64,000 bases of DNA, taken from NCBI RefSeq assembly GCF_004358205.1, contig NZ_SMYO01000011.1, forward strand, positions 1-64,000, written 5' to 3'. The position numbers and the translations under genes were made by a program. Shown here piece by piece: positions 16,731-25,831 of this stretch. Under the pieces are notes generated by a model, which was not told where the DNA came from, did no database searches, and saw nothing but the letters and a program-made list of their open reading frames with translations. How positions within the stretch are numbered: the first letter of the stretch is position 1; each line of letters starts with the position of its first letter. This DNA comes from Bacillus salipaludis. Lineage in GTDB: Bacteria; Bacillota; Bacilli; Bacillales_B; DSM-18226.

Positions 16731-17630
16731 CTACAACTTTTCTGCTTGTGGCTCTCCGAGAAGGCCAGTCGGCTTAAATACCAATACCAAAATTAAGATT
16801 ACAAAAGCAAATACATCTTTCCAGGCAGGAGAAAAATATCCTGCACCAAGTGTTTCCAGTATTCCGAGCAAGAAGCCTCCGAGGACAGCTCCAGGGATAT
16901 TCCCAATCCCGCCAAGAACTGCAGCAGTAAAGGCTTTAATTCCCATTAAGAATCCCATCATAAAATTTATTTGACCATAATAGCCGCCCATCATCACTCC
17001 AGCTGCACTCGCCAAGGCAGAACCAATAAAAAAAGTGATGGCAACAATGAAGCGAACGTTTATACCCATTAACTGGGATGCATCTTGATCGAGTGAAACG
17101 GCACGCATCGCTCTTCCTAAAAAGGTTTTCTTGATAAAAAGCTGCAAAATGATCATAAAAATAATACTGATTAGAAGCATGCCAACCTGTGTGTAAGAGA
17201 TCTTTACAGAGCTATTGAAAATGGCCCCCCCAGCCGAGAGGTGGGGGTAAACCTTAAAACTTGGGCCGTAAAAAACCATAACTAGATTTTGAAGCAATAA
17301 TGAAACCGCAAGGGCTGATATCATGATCGAGAGGCGAGGTGCATTTAATAGTGGTACATAGGCAATGCGATTGATTAATACACCGACTAATCCTGTGACG
17401 AACATCGAAACAATCATCGCAAGTATAAAACTTCCAACCCCGGAAGATGTTAACGAGCCAAACAGTCCGAGAATGCTTAGGCCCAGAAAGGATCCAACCA
17501 TGTAAACATCGCCGTGGGCGAAGTTAATCAGCCGGATAATACCAAAAACCATCGTGTATCCCAAGGCAAGTAATGCATAAAAGTTGCCAATCGTAAGACC
17601 GTTGATTAATTGCTGTAAAAACTCTTCCAA
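16731..17630 (-). CDS. livH: Branched-chain amino acid-type ABC transporter, permease LivH
   Basis: A 299-residue membrane protein opening with LINGLTIGNFYALLALGYTMVFGIIRLINFAHGD, here only partly quoted as the family motif GYTMVFGIIRLINFAHGD. It ends in the typical GGIGNIPGAVLGGFLLGILE segment. The start is TTG 17630 behind GGAGG. It is the partner of LivM; 20 bp separate it from livK. Confidence 0.92.
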   Translation of the reverse strand: MEEFLQQLINGLTIGNFYALLALGYTMVFGIIRLINFAHGDVYMVGSFLGLSILGLFGSLTSSGVGSFILAMIVSMFVTGLVGVLINRIAYVPLLNAPRLSIMISALAVSLLLQNLVMVFYGPSFKVYPHLSAGGAIFNSSVKISYTQVGMLLISIIFMIILQLFIKKTFLGRAMRAVSLDQDASQLMGINVRFIVAITFFIGSALASAAGVMMGGYYGQINFMMGFLMGIKAFTAAVLGGIGNIPGAVLGGFLLGILETLGAGYFSPAWKDVFAFVILILVLVFKPTGLLGEPQAEKL

Positions 17631-17650
17631 TTTAGGAACCTCCTAATCTA

Positions 17651-18811
17651 TTAATTTTGTGTGGCTACAAACTTCCCATCTTGTACCTGGGTCGTAATAT
17701 AGCTAATGCCTTTTCGGTCCCCTTTATCATCAAAATTAATCGTTCCTGTAACGCCTTGAAAATCTTTTAAGCCGTGAATGGTATCGATAATTTTCTTTCG
17801 GTCTTGAGATTTTGCTTCCTTAATCGCTTCAGCAATAATGTTAACGCCATCGTACGTATACGAAGAGAAAGGTCCTGCATCCTCGCTATAAGCTTCTTTG
17901 TACTTTGTTACAAAGTCACCTGCACCCGCATTATTCAGGAATTCTGTGGTAGGTGCCGTACTAACAATTACACCTTCGGATGCTGGGCCGGCAATTTTCA
18001 TGAGAGTGGTGTCATTATTGCCATCTCCAGCCGCAAATAAAACGTTTAACCCAAGCTCTTTCGCTTGTTTGATGAGCAGTCCGCCTTCTGCATAAAAGCC
18101 CGTCCAATAGATGGCATCAGGTTTTAATGGCTTAAGCTTACTAATAATCACAGAGAAATCCTTCTCTCCTGGTGTAACGGCTTCAAAGAATGCAACCTTG
18201 CCGCCAAGTTTTTCCACACCGGTTTTTGCTTCTGTCGCTAATCCCTTAGTATAAGTAGTGTTATCATGTAAAATGGCTATATTTTTCTTGTGCTTTACAT
18301 TGACTAGATAATCTGCCATGAACTTGCCCTGCTGGTCATCACGGCCAATCATTCTAAATACGTTGGTAAATCCTTGTTCGGTTAATTGAGGGTTACTTGA
18401 GGATGGTGTGATAAAAGGAATTCCATTTTCGTTGTAAACAGTTTCTGCTGGTAAAGCTGCACTAGAACAGTAATGCCCAACCACTGCATCAACGTTGGAA
18501 GTGACAAGTTTATTTGCCGCTTGGGTCGCAACCTGCGCATCACAGGCATCATCGATGGGTACAATTTTAATTTTTTTACCGATCACTCCGCCTTTTTCAT
18601 TGAGCTCGGAAGCTGCCAGTTTTGCGGCATTTACGATGTCGCTGCCCATTTTAGCACTTTGTCCTGACAATGGTGCCGGCACACCGATCTTAATCACGTT
18701 CGATTTTTCATTACTTCCTCCAGCTACTTCACTTGATTTTCCGCAGCCAACAAGTGATAATCCAAGAAGTAAGGTTCCAGCAGTGATCACTAATTTTTTT
18801 GGAATTTTCAA
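17651..18811 (-). CDS. livK: Branched-chain amino acid-type ABC transporter, substrate-binding lipoprotein
   Basis: A 386-residue periplasmic-binding-type protein anchored as a lipoprotein (SLVGC, Cys near residue 23). The mature part starts VIKIGVPAPLSGQSAKMG, typical of Peripla_BP_6 ligand-binding proteins. It contains the hinge segments VVGHYCSSAALPAETVY and FITPSSSNPQLT. The start is TTG 18811, five bases after GGAGGGG. It heads the transporter operon. A cre-like site (18884-18899) and the 33-bp box (18974-19006) lie upstream. The ligand may be a branched-chain amino acid or another small metabolite; the catabolic neighbours make a non-BCAA substrate plausible. Confidence 0.9.
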   Translation of the reverse strand: MKIPKKLVITAGTLLLGLSLVGCGKSSEVAGGSNEKSNVIKIGVPAPLSGQSAKMGSDIVNAAKLAASELNEKGGVIGKKIKIVPIDDACDAQVATQAANKLVTSNVDAVVGHYCSSAALPAETVYNENGIPFITPSSSNPQLTEQGFTNVFRMIGRDDQQGKFMADYLVNVKHKKNIAILHDNTTYTKGLATEAKTGVEKLGGKVAFFEAVTPGEKDFSVIISKLKPLKPDAIYWTGFYAEGGLLIKQAKELGLNVLFAAGDGNNDTTLMKIAGPASEGVIVSTAPTTEFLNNAGAGDFVTKYKEAYSEDAGPFSSYTYDGVNIIAEAIKEAKSQDRKKIIDTIHGLKDFQGVTGTINFDDKGDRKGISYITTQVQDGKFVATQN

Positions 18812-18883
18812 TGTAACCCCTCCATTATTTCAAATCTTTTATCATACCTTTTTAAAAACGATTAAAAGATTTCATTTTGATTT

Positions 18884-18899
18884 AAGGAAGCGCTTACAG
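18884..18899 (-). promoter_or_regulatory. cre-like CcpA operator of the liv operon
   Basis: Minus-strand CTGTAAGCGCTTCCTT, identical over 15 bases to the element before the APC permease gene (3691-3706). It lies 73-88 bp before the livK start. Confidence 0.6.
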
Positions 18900-18973
18900 A
18901 CCTTTTCACTCGCCCTCCCTACACATCTCTCTCCGGTCCTCCTTTATAAATTATCTATTGTAAGATTAGGATT

Positions 18974-19006
18974 ATTGTAAATTAAAAATATTCTGAATCA
19001 TATGTA
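18974..19006 (-). promoter_or_regulatory. Shared 33-bp box, copy 2 (CodY-box-like)
   Basis: Identical to 4873-4905. It lies 163 bp before the livK start and upstream of the cre-like site. The core AATATTCTGAATCAT resembles a CodY box. Reading toward livK, the segment TTTACA at its end could serve as a -35 with a weak -10 (TAGATA) 18 bp on, but I do not regard that as established. Confidence 0.5.
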
Positions 19007-19090
19007 TACTTTTCACGAAAAAATGTTTAAATAAAAATTAAATTTTCGTCCTTTTTTACTAGAAGGAATTTTCATGTAAGAATAATACTT

Positions 19091-19135
19091 AAAAATCAAA
19101 AATAGCCTGCTTAGCGCAGGCTATTTTTGATTTTT
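19091..19135 (-). terminator. Strong terminator ending the nine-gene catabolic operon
   Basis: Perfect 20-bp stem (19091-19110 with 19116-19135), core ATAGCCTGC / GCAGGCTAT, with a 5-nt loop and T-rich arm. It lies 23 bp after the stop codon at 19158 and isolates the operon from the liv promoter region. Confidence 0.9.
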
Positions 19136-19157
19136 ACTATTTTATAATATAGAGAGT

Positions 19158-20237
19158 TTAACCTAAACGTGCTCTCAGCTTTTTACAGATATAATCCCCT
19201 ACCTGCTCCGTTGTCGCCTTACCACCCATATCCGGTGTCAGTACCTCTTTTTCCTGCAGTACATCTTCCATTGCATCAATAATCGCGGCAGCTGCCTCTC
19301 GCTGCCCTAAATGATCTAGCATCATGCTCGTACACCAAATCGAGGCAAGCGGATTGGCAATTCCTTTCCCGGCGATATCCGGTGCCGAGCCGTGAACAGG
19401 CTCAAACATCGACGGATATTTCTTCTCCGGATTAATATTCGCCGACGGCGCAATTCCAAGGCCGCCGACAATCGCCGCCCCTAAATCCGTTAAAATATCC
19501 CCAAATAAATTGGACGCGACCACGACATCCATCGTCTCCGGTTTGCTGACAAAAAAGGCCGCAAGTGCATCAATATGAACGGTATTATGCGTTATATCAG
19601 GATATTCCTTTCCAATCTTCTCCACATATTCATCCCAAAAAGGCATGGTATGATTAATCCCATTCGATTTCGTGGCAGCTGTTACATGCTTTCTCTTACC
19701 CTGTTTACGGGCCAGATCAAAGGCATACCGTAAAACCCGTTCCACCCCTTTACGGGTAAAAACACTGTTTTGTATCGCCATATCCAAATCGGTGCCCTCA
19801 TACATCCGGCCGCCCATATTGGAGTATTCCCCTTCATTATTTTCGCGGACAACAAGGAAGTTCAAATCCTCTGCCGTTTTACCGGCAAGCGGCGATTGAA
19901 TTCCTTTTAGCAATTTAACAGGACGCAGGTTGATGTATTGTTCAAACTGGCGTCTAATTGGCAGAAGCAATCCCCAAAGCGAAACATGGTCCGGTACACC
20001 CGGATAACCGACCGCCCCCAAGAAGATGGAATCAAAATCCTTCAAAATCTCTAATCCGTTATCCGGCATCATTTTGCCATTTTTCGCAAAGTACTCGCAA
20101 CTCCAGTCAAATTCAGTGAAGGATAATGACAACCCGCCATGGAGTTTACACACCGTTTCTAATACCTTTCTTCCCTCGCGGACAACATCCACGCCAATTC
20201 CATCACCGGGAAGCAGGGCGATTGAATAATGATCCAT
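19158..20237 (-). CDS. Tartrate dehydrogenase/beta-decarboxylating dehydrogenase family protein
   Basis: A 359-residue member of the isocitrate/isopropylmalate dehydrogenase superfamily, which oxidises and often decarboxylates a 2-hydroxyacid with NAD(P) and Mg or Mn. It has the N-terminal LLPGDGIGVDVV, the substrate loop VVRENNEGEYSNMGG, and the metal-binding segment NLFGDILTDLGAAIVGG. The NNEGEYS form fits the tartrate/malate group (TtuC, YeaU-like) better than leucine biosynthesis. It is the last gene of the operon, just before a strong terminator. Its substrate in this pathway is unknown; a substituted malate formed during catabolism is one guess. Confidence 0.82.
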   Translation of the reverse strand: MDHYSIALLPGDGIGVDVVREGRKVLETVCKLHGGLSLSFTEFDWSCEYFAKNGKMMPDNGLEILKDFDSIFLGAVGYPGVPDHVSLWGLLLPIRRQFEQYINLRPVKLLKGIQSPLAGKTAEDLNFLVVRENNEGEYSNMGGRMYEGTDLDMAIQNSVFTRKGVERVLRYAFDLARKQGKRKHVTAATKSNGINHTMPFWDEYVEKIGKEYPDITHNTVHIDALAAFFVSKPETMDVVVASNLFGDILTDLGAAIVGGLGIAPSANINPEKKYPSMFEPVHGSAPDIAGKGIANPLASIWCTSMMLDHLGQREAAAAIIDAMEDVLQEKEVLTPDMGGKATTEQVGDYICKKLRARLG

Positions 20238-20247
20238 ATTTTTTCTC

Positions 20248-21243
20248 CTATTCTCCAGTTTTTATCTGTAAAACTTCTGGATTGCCAATAAACCGTGGCC
20301 TTTTACCATTTAAAATATTAATGACATTTTCCGCAACCGTTGTGGCCATTACATAATTACATTCCACCGTTGTCCCGCCAACATGGGGAGTTAACACAAC
20401 ATTCGGTAAGGATAATAGCGGCAAATCCTTAGAAGGGGGCTCTGGATCAAATACATCAAGACCCGCACCTGCGATCATGCTTTCATTTAACGCTCGATAT
20501 AAATCATCTTGATTGACCACTGCCCCGCGTGAGGTATTTACCAAGAACGCTGATGGTTTCATTAATGAAAAATATTTTTGATCAATCGAATACCTTGTTT
20601 GCTCATTTAATGGAATATGTAAGGAAATAAAATCCGACTGGCTAAATACCTCCTCCATATCTGTACAAATATTTACCCCAATTTCATGTGCATATTTATG
20701 TTTTTCCGGAATAAATTCCCTCACCCAGGACGTTACTTCCATTTCAAATCCAAGCTTCAGCCGCTTGGCCACCTCTTGGGCGATGTTCCCGAATCCAATC
20801 AATCCTACTTTCTTTCCTTTTAACTCAAAGGATGGAATTGAATTTCGCGCATCATAGTTCCCTTTTTTCATATTTTCATGGAAGGGGACGACTGACTTTG
20901 CTAATGCCATGATCAGCATAACAGCATGTTCTGCAGTTGATACTTTATTGACTGAGGGAGCATGAACAACAGGGATTCCCTTCTCCGTCGCATAGGAAAC
21001 ATCAATATTGTCAAGACCTACTCCCGCACCGGATATGACTTTCAAATGGGGATTGGCATCCATCACTTCCTTTGTGATTTTAGCTGGTGCCCTTAGAACA
21101 ATCGCCTCCACATCCTTCACAAGACTGCAGAGATGGGCAATCTCATAGTCATTTGTTTGGATGACTTCCGCCCCCTCACGTAAAACCTTTTCTCCGTTTG
21201 AATGGTACATAGGGAGGATCTGTAATACACGTGGCTTACTCAT
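20248..21243 (-). CDS. D-2-hydroxyacid dehydrogenase (SerA-like)
   Basis: A 331-residue NAD-dependent dehydrogenase. It has the Rossmann motif VGLIGFGNIAQEVAKRL, catalytic Arg in NTSRGAVVN, Glu in DVFDPEPP and His in LTPHVGGTT. It lacks the ACT domain of biosynthetic 3-phosphoglycerate dehydrogenases, so a catabolic role in reducing or oxidising a 2-oxo/2-hydroxyacid is likely. ATG 21243 follows GGAGGG by seven bases; the longer frame up to 21318 would read back into the thiolase gene. It lies 20 bp after the thiolase stop. Confidence 0.88.
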   Translation of the reverse strand: MSKPRVLQILPMYHSNGEKVLREGAEVIQTNDYEIAHLCSLVKDVEAIVLRAPAKITKEVMDANPHLKVISGAGVGLDNIDVSYATEKGIPVVHAPSVNKVSTAEHAVMLIMALAKSVVPFHENMKKGNYDARNSIPSFELKGKKVGLIGFGNIAQEVAKRLKLGFEMEVTSWVREFIPEKHKYAHEIGVNICTDMEEVFSQSDFISLHIPLNEQTRYSIDQKYFSLMKPSAFLVNTSRGAVVNQDDLYRALNESMIAGAGLDVFDPEPPSKDLPLLSLPNVVLTPHVGGTTVECNYVMATTVAENVINILNGKRPRFIGNPEVLQIKTGE

Positions 21244-21263
21244 ACATTTTCCCTCCAAGTTGG

Positions 21264-22457
21264 TTATACTCTTAAATTCTCTACTATGGTCGCGATTCCC
21301 TGCCCGCCGCCGATACAAGCCGTAATTAATCCATAACGACCGCCGCGGCGCTCTAATTCATTCATGATTTTAACCGTAAGAATGGCACCGGTTCCTCCAA
21401 TGGGATGACCGAGGGCAATCGCTCCACCGTTGACATTTATTTTTTTCCGATCCATGTTTAATTCTTTCACACAGGCAAGTGCCTGCGCAGCAAATGCTTC
21501 GTTTAATTCAATTAAATCGATATCGTCCAATGTTAAACCGGCAAGCTTCAAAGCTTTAAGGGTTGCAGGGACAGGACCAATTCCCATAATTTCAGGTGCT
21601 ACCCCAACGGAAGCCTGAGAAATTACCCTTAGACGTGGAGAAAGTCCGCGCTCTGCCGCTTCTTCTTTTGACATCATCACAAGTGCGGCGGCACCATCAT
21701 TTCTTCCGCTCGCATTTCCTGCGGTAACTGTTCCCCCATCTTTGAAGACAGGCTTTAAGGATGCAAGCTTTTCAAGGCTTGTGAGACGTGGATGCTCATC
21801 CACTTGAAAGAGAATTTTCTCCCTTTTCACCTTTACTTCGTAAGGCACAATTTCATCCGTAAACCTTCCGGACTGAATCGCTTCGGCAGCTTTCTGCTGA
21901 CTTTCGAATGCAAATTCATCCTGCTCCCCGCGGCTAATTTGATATTTTTCCGCGAGATTTTCTGCGGTTAATCCCATGGTTAGATTACCATAAACTTCAA
22001 TTGGCTGCGCTCTTGGCTGACTTTCGGTATTTGGATCTACAATCTCGGCATTGCCTGCTCCGTAGCCATATCTTGCCTTTCTTAAATAATAGGGTGCCGT
22101 ACTCATACTTTCCGCACCGCCCGCCAATACCACATCAGACAAGCCGCACATAATTTGCTGTGCTGCGTTATTAATAGCCTGAAGCCCAGAACCGCATTGG
22201 CGATGAACCGTATAACCCGGCACTTCAATTGGCAGACCAGCCCTCAAAGCAGCTAACCTTGCAAGATTTGGTACATCTGAGCTTTGCTTGGCATGCCCCC
22301 AAACTACTTCATTTACATCCTCACCATTGATCCTGCTTCTTGTTAATGCTTCTCTCATTACTTTTTCGGATAAAAAGTCTGCTTCAACATCCTTCAGTGT
22401 TCCGCCCATTCTTCCAATTGCGGTTCGAACACCATCGATAATCACTACATTCCTCAT
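21264..22457 (-). CDS. Acetyl-CoA acetyltransferase (thiolase)
   Basis: A 397-residue thiolase that splits acetoacetyl-CoA or a longer 3-ketoacyl-CoA with CoA. The nucleophile is C88 in HRQCGSGLQAINNA. The other active-site motifs are IELNEAFAAQAL, GGAIALGHPIGGTGA and, near the C-terminus, TACIGGGQG with the second cysteine. The length is standard. It sits between the acyl-CoA dehydrogenase and D-hydroxyacid dehydrogenase genes and completes the beta-oxidation set of this operon. Confidence 0.92.
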   Translation of the reverse strand: MRNVVIIDGVRTAIGRMGGTLKDVEADFLSEKVMREALTRSRINGEDVNEVVWGHAKQSSDVPNLARLAALRAGLPIEVPGYTVHRQCGSGLQAINNAAQQIMCGLSDVVLAGGAESMSTAPYYLRKARYGYGAGNAEIVDPNTESQPRAQPIEVYGNLTMGLTAENLAEKYQISRGEQDEFAFESQQKAAEAIQSGRFTDEIVPYEVKVKREKILFQVDEHPRLTSLEKLASLKPVFKDGGTVTAGNASGRNDGAAALVMMSKEEAAERGLSPRLRVISQASVGVAPEIMGIGPVPATLKALKLAGLTLDDIDLIELNEAFAAQALACVKELNMDRKKINVNGGAIALGHPIGGTGAILTVKIMNELERRGGRYGLITACIGGGQGIATIVENLRV

Positions 22458-22474
22458 TTTCTCACCCCACCCTC

Positions 22475-23623
22475 TTATCTAAACTCTCGTTTTAATTCAG
22501 CTGCAATAATGTTTTTCTGGATTTGACTCGTTCCTTCGTAGATCTTCGTAATCCGTGCATCACGATAGAATCGTTCAATTGGATAATCCTTCATATACCC
22601 AATTCCAGCATGGATCTGGACGGCTAAATCTGCCACACGATTGTATGCTTCTGAACCGTAAAGTTTGGCCATTGCGGCCTCTTTTACCACTCTCATCCCT
22701 TGATCGGTCATCCAGGCAACACGGTAGGTAATCGAACGAAGCAATTCGATTTCCATCGCCATATCTGCCAACATATGCTGAACCGCTTGTTGTTCAAAAA
22801 TCGGTTTATCAAACTGGACCCGCTGCATCGCATAATCGGTGCTTAATTCCAGCAATTTTTCACAGGATCCAAGGTTTCGCGCTGCTAAGCCAGCCCGTCC
22901 ATTGGCAAGGATTTTCAAGGCATTCACATAGCCTTTTCCTTCTTCACCAAGCACATTTTCAGCCGGTACTTCAAGATCTTCGAAGAAAAGCTCAGCAGAA
23001 TGGGAGCCGCGCAACCCCATTTTTTTCTCAACATTCCCGACAATGAAGCCTGGAAAATCCTTTTCAACGATAAAGGAAGTGATTCCTTTCGCTCCTTTAC
23101 TCGGATCGGTTACGGCCATTACGGTAAAAACATTCCCGCAGACGGCGTTGGTAATATAATGTTTCGAGCCATTTAAAATATATTTATCTCCCTTTTTCTC
23201 CGCCTTTGTTTTTAAATTGGCGGCGTTTGAACCGGCGCTCGGCTCTGTGAGGGCGAAGGCACCAATCCATTCTCCGCTCGCCATCTTTGGAAGATATTTT
23301 TGCTTTTGTTCCTCAGTACCCAGTTCCACGATTCCGACAGAACCGATTCCGGTATGGGCCCCGATCAGAGTTGTATAGCCATTATGGGTCTTGCCCAATT
23401 CTTCATAGATTGCGCATTTCCCCACCATATCAAGGCCGAGTCCGCCGTATTCTTCCGGTATGCTTAGCCCGAATAAGCCCATTTCCTTCGAGGCTTCGAC
23501 AATATGACTAGGAATTTCATCCTTTTCTTCTATTTCCATTGCAACCTTTTCTACTTCTTCCTGTACAAAATCATGGACGGCCTTTTGTAATAACTGAATA
23601 TCCTCCGACAAAGTAAAATCCAT
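22475..23623 (-). CDS. Acyl-CoA dehydrogenase
   Basis: A 382-residue FAD enzyme that makes a 2,3-enoyl-CoA. It shows ALTEPSAGSNAANLKT and YITNA in the flavin-binding beta domain, and the C-terminal RDARITKIYEGTSQIQKNI. The Glu of YEGT is the likely catalytic base, as in short- and medium-chain and glutaryl-CoA dehydrogenases. The sequence does not distinguish straight-chain, branched-chain or glutaryl substrates. No electron-transfer flavoprotein gene is in the window, so it must use ETF encoded elsewhere. Confidence 0.92.
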   Translation of the reverse strand: MDFTLSEDIQLLQKAVHDFVQEEVEKVAMEIEEKDEIPSHIVEASKEMGLFGLSIPEEYGGLGLDMVGKCAIYEELGKTHNGYTTLIGAHTGIGSVGIVELGTEEQKQKYLPKMASGEWIGAFALTEPSAGSNAANLKTKAEKKGDKYILNGSKHYITNAVCGNVFTVMAVTDPSKGAKGITSFIVEKDFPGFIVGNVEKKMGLRGSHSAELFFEDLEVPAENVLGEEGKGYVNALKILANGRAGLAARNLGSCEKLLELSTDYAMQRVQFDKPIFEQQAVQHMLADMAMEIELLRSITYRVAWMTDQGMRVVKEAAMAKLYGSEAYNRVADLAVQIHAGIGYMKDYPIERFYRDARITKIYEGTSQIQKNIIAAELKREFR

Positions 23624-23638
23624 TTTCTTATCCCCCTA

Positions 23639-24415
23639 CTATTTTCCTTTAAATTGTGGTTGTCTTTTATCAAGAAAGGCTTGTGTTCCTTCCTGTTTAT
23701 CCTCTGAACCCATTAAAACCGTCTGAGCAAGTTTTTCTAAATAAAGAGCGGTTTCCATTTCAACATCCGCACCGCGGTTTACTACTGCTTTTGCTAGCCT
23801 TAACGCTAACGGACCTTTTTGACTTATTTTTCGTGCATATTCCCTTACTCTGTCCATTAGGTCCTCTGCTGGAACGGCCTTGCTGACAATTCCCAACCTT
23901 TCTGCCTCATCGGCAGTAATGATGTCTCCTGTTAAGACGAGGTCCATCGTCTTCCCTTTTCCTATTAATCTTGTAAGTCTTTGCGTCCCGCCTGCTCCCG
24001 GGATAATCCCTAAGCCTACTTCCGGCAGACCGACCTTAGCATTATAGGAGGCAATCCGAATATCACAGGCAAGGGCCAGCTCTAACCCGCCGCCTAGAGC
24101 AAACCCATTGATGGCCGCTATTGTCGGCTTTTCATAGTCTTCGATTTTGCGATAGGTCGCAGTCATATTGGGCTGGAGCGCCTCTAGCATTGTCCTTTTA
24201 TTTAACTGGCTGATATCTGCCCCGGCAGCAAACGATTTTTCACCGGCACCGGTAAAAATCACCACCCGAATTTCTTCGTTGCTCCTTAATTCATCTAGTG
24301 CCGTTTCAATTTCCTGTAAGGTTTCTACATTTAATGCATTTCTTTGTTCTGGACGATTGATGATAATAAACCCGATATTCTGATCTTCTTTTACTAAAAT
24401 ATTGGCGTAGTCCAT
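23639..24415 (-). CDS. Enoyl-CoA hydratase/isomerase family protein
   Basis: A 258-residue crotonase-fold protein. It has the oxyanion-hole segments SFAAGADISQL and INGFALGGGLELALACDIRIAS, and the glutamates in GGGLELA and LPEVGLGIIPGAGGTQRL expected for water addition to enoyl-CoA. It would hydrate the product of the adjacent acyl-CoA dehydrogenase for the 3-hydroxyacyl-CoA dehydrogenase encoded upstream in the same operon. Confidence 0.92.
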   Translation of the reverse strand: MDYANILVKEDQNIGFIIINRPEQRNALNVETLQEIETALDELRSNEEIRVVIFTGAGEKSFAAGADISQLNKRTMLEALQPNMTATYRKIEDYEKPTIAAINGFALGGGLELALACDIRIASYNAKVGLPEVGLGIIPGAGGTQRLTRLIGKGKTMDLVLTGDIITADEAERLGIVSKAVPAEDLMDRVREYARKISQKGPLALRLAKAVVNRGADVEMETALYLEKLAQTVLMGSEDKQEGTQAFLDKRQPQFKGK

Positions 24416-24439
24416 TTTCGTTTAACACCTCTCATTCAA

Positions 24440-25120
24440 TTAAAATGGCATTGTTTTAAGATTTTCAGATACGGTAAACTCAGCATCTGTTAATCTCTTT
24501 ATTTCTTCTACTGAAGAGCCCTCTGCCACTTCGTCTAATCGTAACCTGCCGTTGTCGATTCGAAATACTGCTTTTTCCGTCACAATCATTTCAGCTTGCC
24601 GAATGCCGCTAGTAGGATAGCTGAGCTGTTTTACAATTTTCGGTATATTGTCTTTTGTCACTTGAGTGATCGCAATAATAATTTTATTGGCACTTGCCAC
24701 TAAGTCCATTGCCCCGCCCACACCAAGAATATCCTGACCAGGAACCGCCCAATTGGCAATTTCCCCGGTTTCACTGACCTGAAGGGCACCCATCACAGCT
24801 ACATCGACATGGCCACCGCGAATCATCACAAAAGAATCGGCACTTGAAAAAATCGAGGAGCCCACTCCGGTTGTAATCGGATGTTTACTAGCGCTAATCA
24901 AATCCATATCGATTTCCTCTTTAGGCGGGGTTGGTCCCATCCCTAACAGCCCGTTTTCTGACTGAAGATAGACGCGGGCATCCGGCTTTAAATAGTTTTG
25001 AATTAACGTAGGAATTCCCACACCAAGGTTCACAACAGTACCGTCTTCAAGCTCGGAAGCAATTCGTTTGGCAATTCGAATCCGGTCAGTATCTTGTTTT
25101 TTATCCGTGACGTTCAACAT
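24440..25120 (-). CDS. scoB: 3-oxoacid CoA-transferase, subunit B
   Basis: A 226-residue beta subunit with the catalytic glutamate motif LQSENGLLGMGP, and GAMDLVASANK typical of succinyl-CoA:3-oxoacid or acetoacetyl CoA-transferases. It moves CoA between succinyl- or acetyl-CoA and an acid such as acetoacetate. ATG 25120 has GGAGGTGA at the right distance and overlaps the end of the subunit A gene by 20 bp, implying coupled translation; a longer frame to 25150 is rejected. Confidence 0.9.
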   Translation of the reverse strand: MLNVTDKKQDTDRIRIAKRIASELEDGTVVNLGVGIPTLIQNYLKPDARVYLQSENGLLGMGPTPPKEEIDMDLISASKHPITTGVGSSIFSSADSFVMIRGGHVDVAVMGALQVSETGEIANWAVPGQDILGVGGAMDLVASANKIIIAITQVTKDNIPKIVKQLSYPTSGIRQAEMIVTEKAVFRIDNGRLRLDEVAEGSSVEEIKRLTDAEFTVSENLKTMPF

Positions 25121-25814
25121 ATTCACCTCCGATTTTTTCGTAGCGGTCATTTAAGACAAGGATGTCTACATAGGAATGCGGGGTCACGATTTGTTCCGGT
25201 TCGAGTGTGCCTGCTTCGACAATTTCATCCACTTCCGCAATCACTAGTTTTGCCGCCGTTGCCATCATCGGGTTGAAATTTCGGGCAGTTTTCGAATAAA
25301 CGAGATTGCCCATGGTGTCAGCCTTTGCAGCTTTTATCAGAGCCACGTCTGCTTTTATTCCTCTGATAAAAATATAGCGCTCACCGTCAAATTCTCTTTC
25401 CTCTTTTCCTTCTGCTAGCTTTGTCCCGACAGCTGTTTTCGTATAGAATCCAGCAATGCCGGCACCGCCAGCCCGGATCGCCTCAGCTAATGTTCCCTGC
25501 GGAATCAATTCGATTTCCAGCTCGCCGCTTTTCCAGGCTTTAACCGCGTCACGATTGGAAGTAAAATATGATCCTACTGCTTTTTTAATATGTTTCGAGA
25601 TGAGCAGTTTTCCAAGCCCTTTGCCCGCTTCACCTAAGTTATTGCTAATAATCGTCAATTCCCTGGCATGGTCTGATTCTGCAATCGTATCAATTAAGGT
25701 AAACGGTGTGCCGCAAAGTCCGAACCCGCCCACTAATAGTTCCTCCCCATATTCAATCCATTTGATTGCATCTGCAGCTGACCTTAATTTTTCACAGCTT
25801 AACGTTCTTTTCAT
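25101..25814 (-). CDS. scoA: 3-oxoacid CoA-transferase, subunit A
   Basis: A 237-residue alpha subunit with the CoA-binding motif LLVGGFGLCGTP, and GAGIAGFYTKTAVGT in the usual places. It forms the CoA-transferase with the subunit encoded next. ATG 25814 is preferred (GGGGG nine bases upstream); the TTG at 25835 would overlap the preceding stop codon. The pair lies within the beta-oxidation operon, so it probably activates the acid formed by the aldehyde dehydrogenase or releases acetoacetate. Confidence 0.9.
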   Translation of the reverse strand: MKRTLSCEKLRSAADAIKWIEYGEELLVGGFGLCGTPFTLIDTIAESDHARELTIISNNLGEAGKGLGKLLISKHIKKAVGSYFTSNRDAVKAWKSGELEIELIPQGTLAEAIRAGGAGIAGFYTKTAVGTKLAEGKEEREFDGERYIFIRGIKADVALIKAAKADTMGNLVYSKTARNFNPMMATAAKLVIAEVDEIVEAGTLEPEQIVTPHSYVDILVLNDRYEKIGGEYVERHG

Positions 25815-25831
25815 TTTATAGAACCCCCAAG

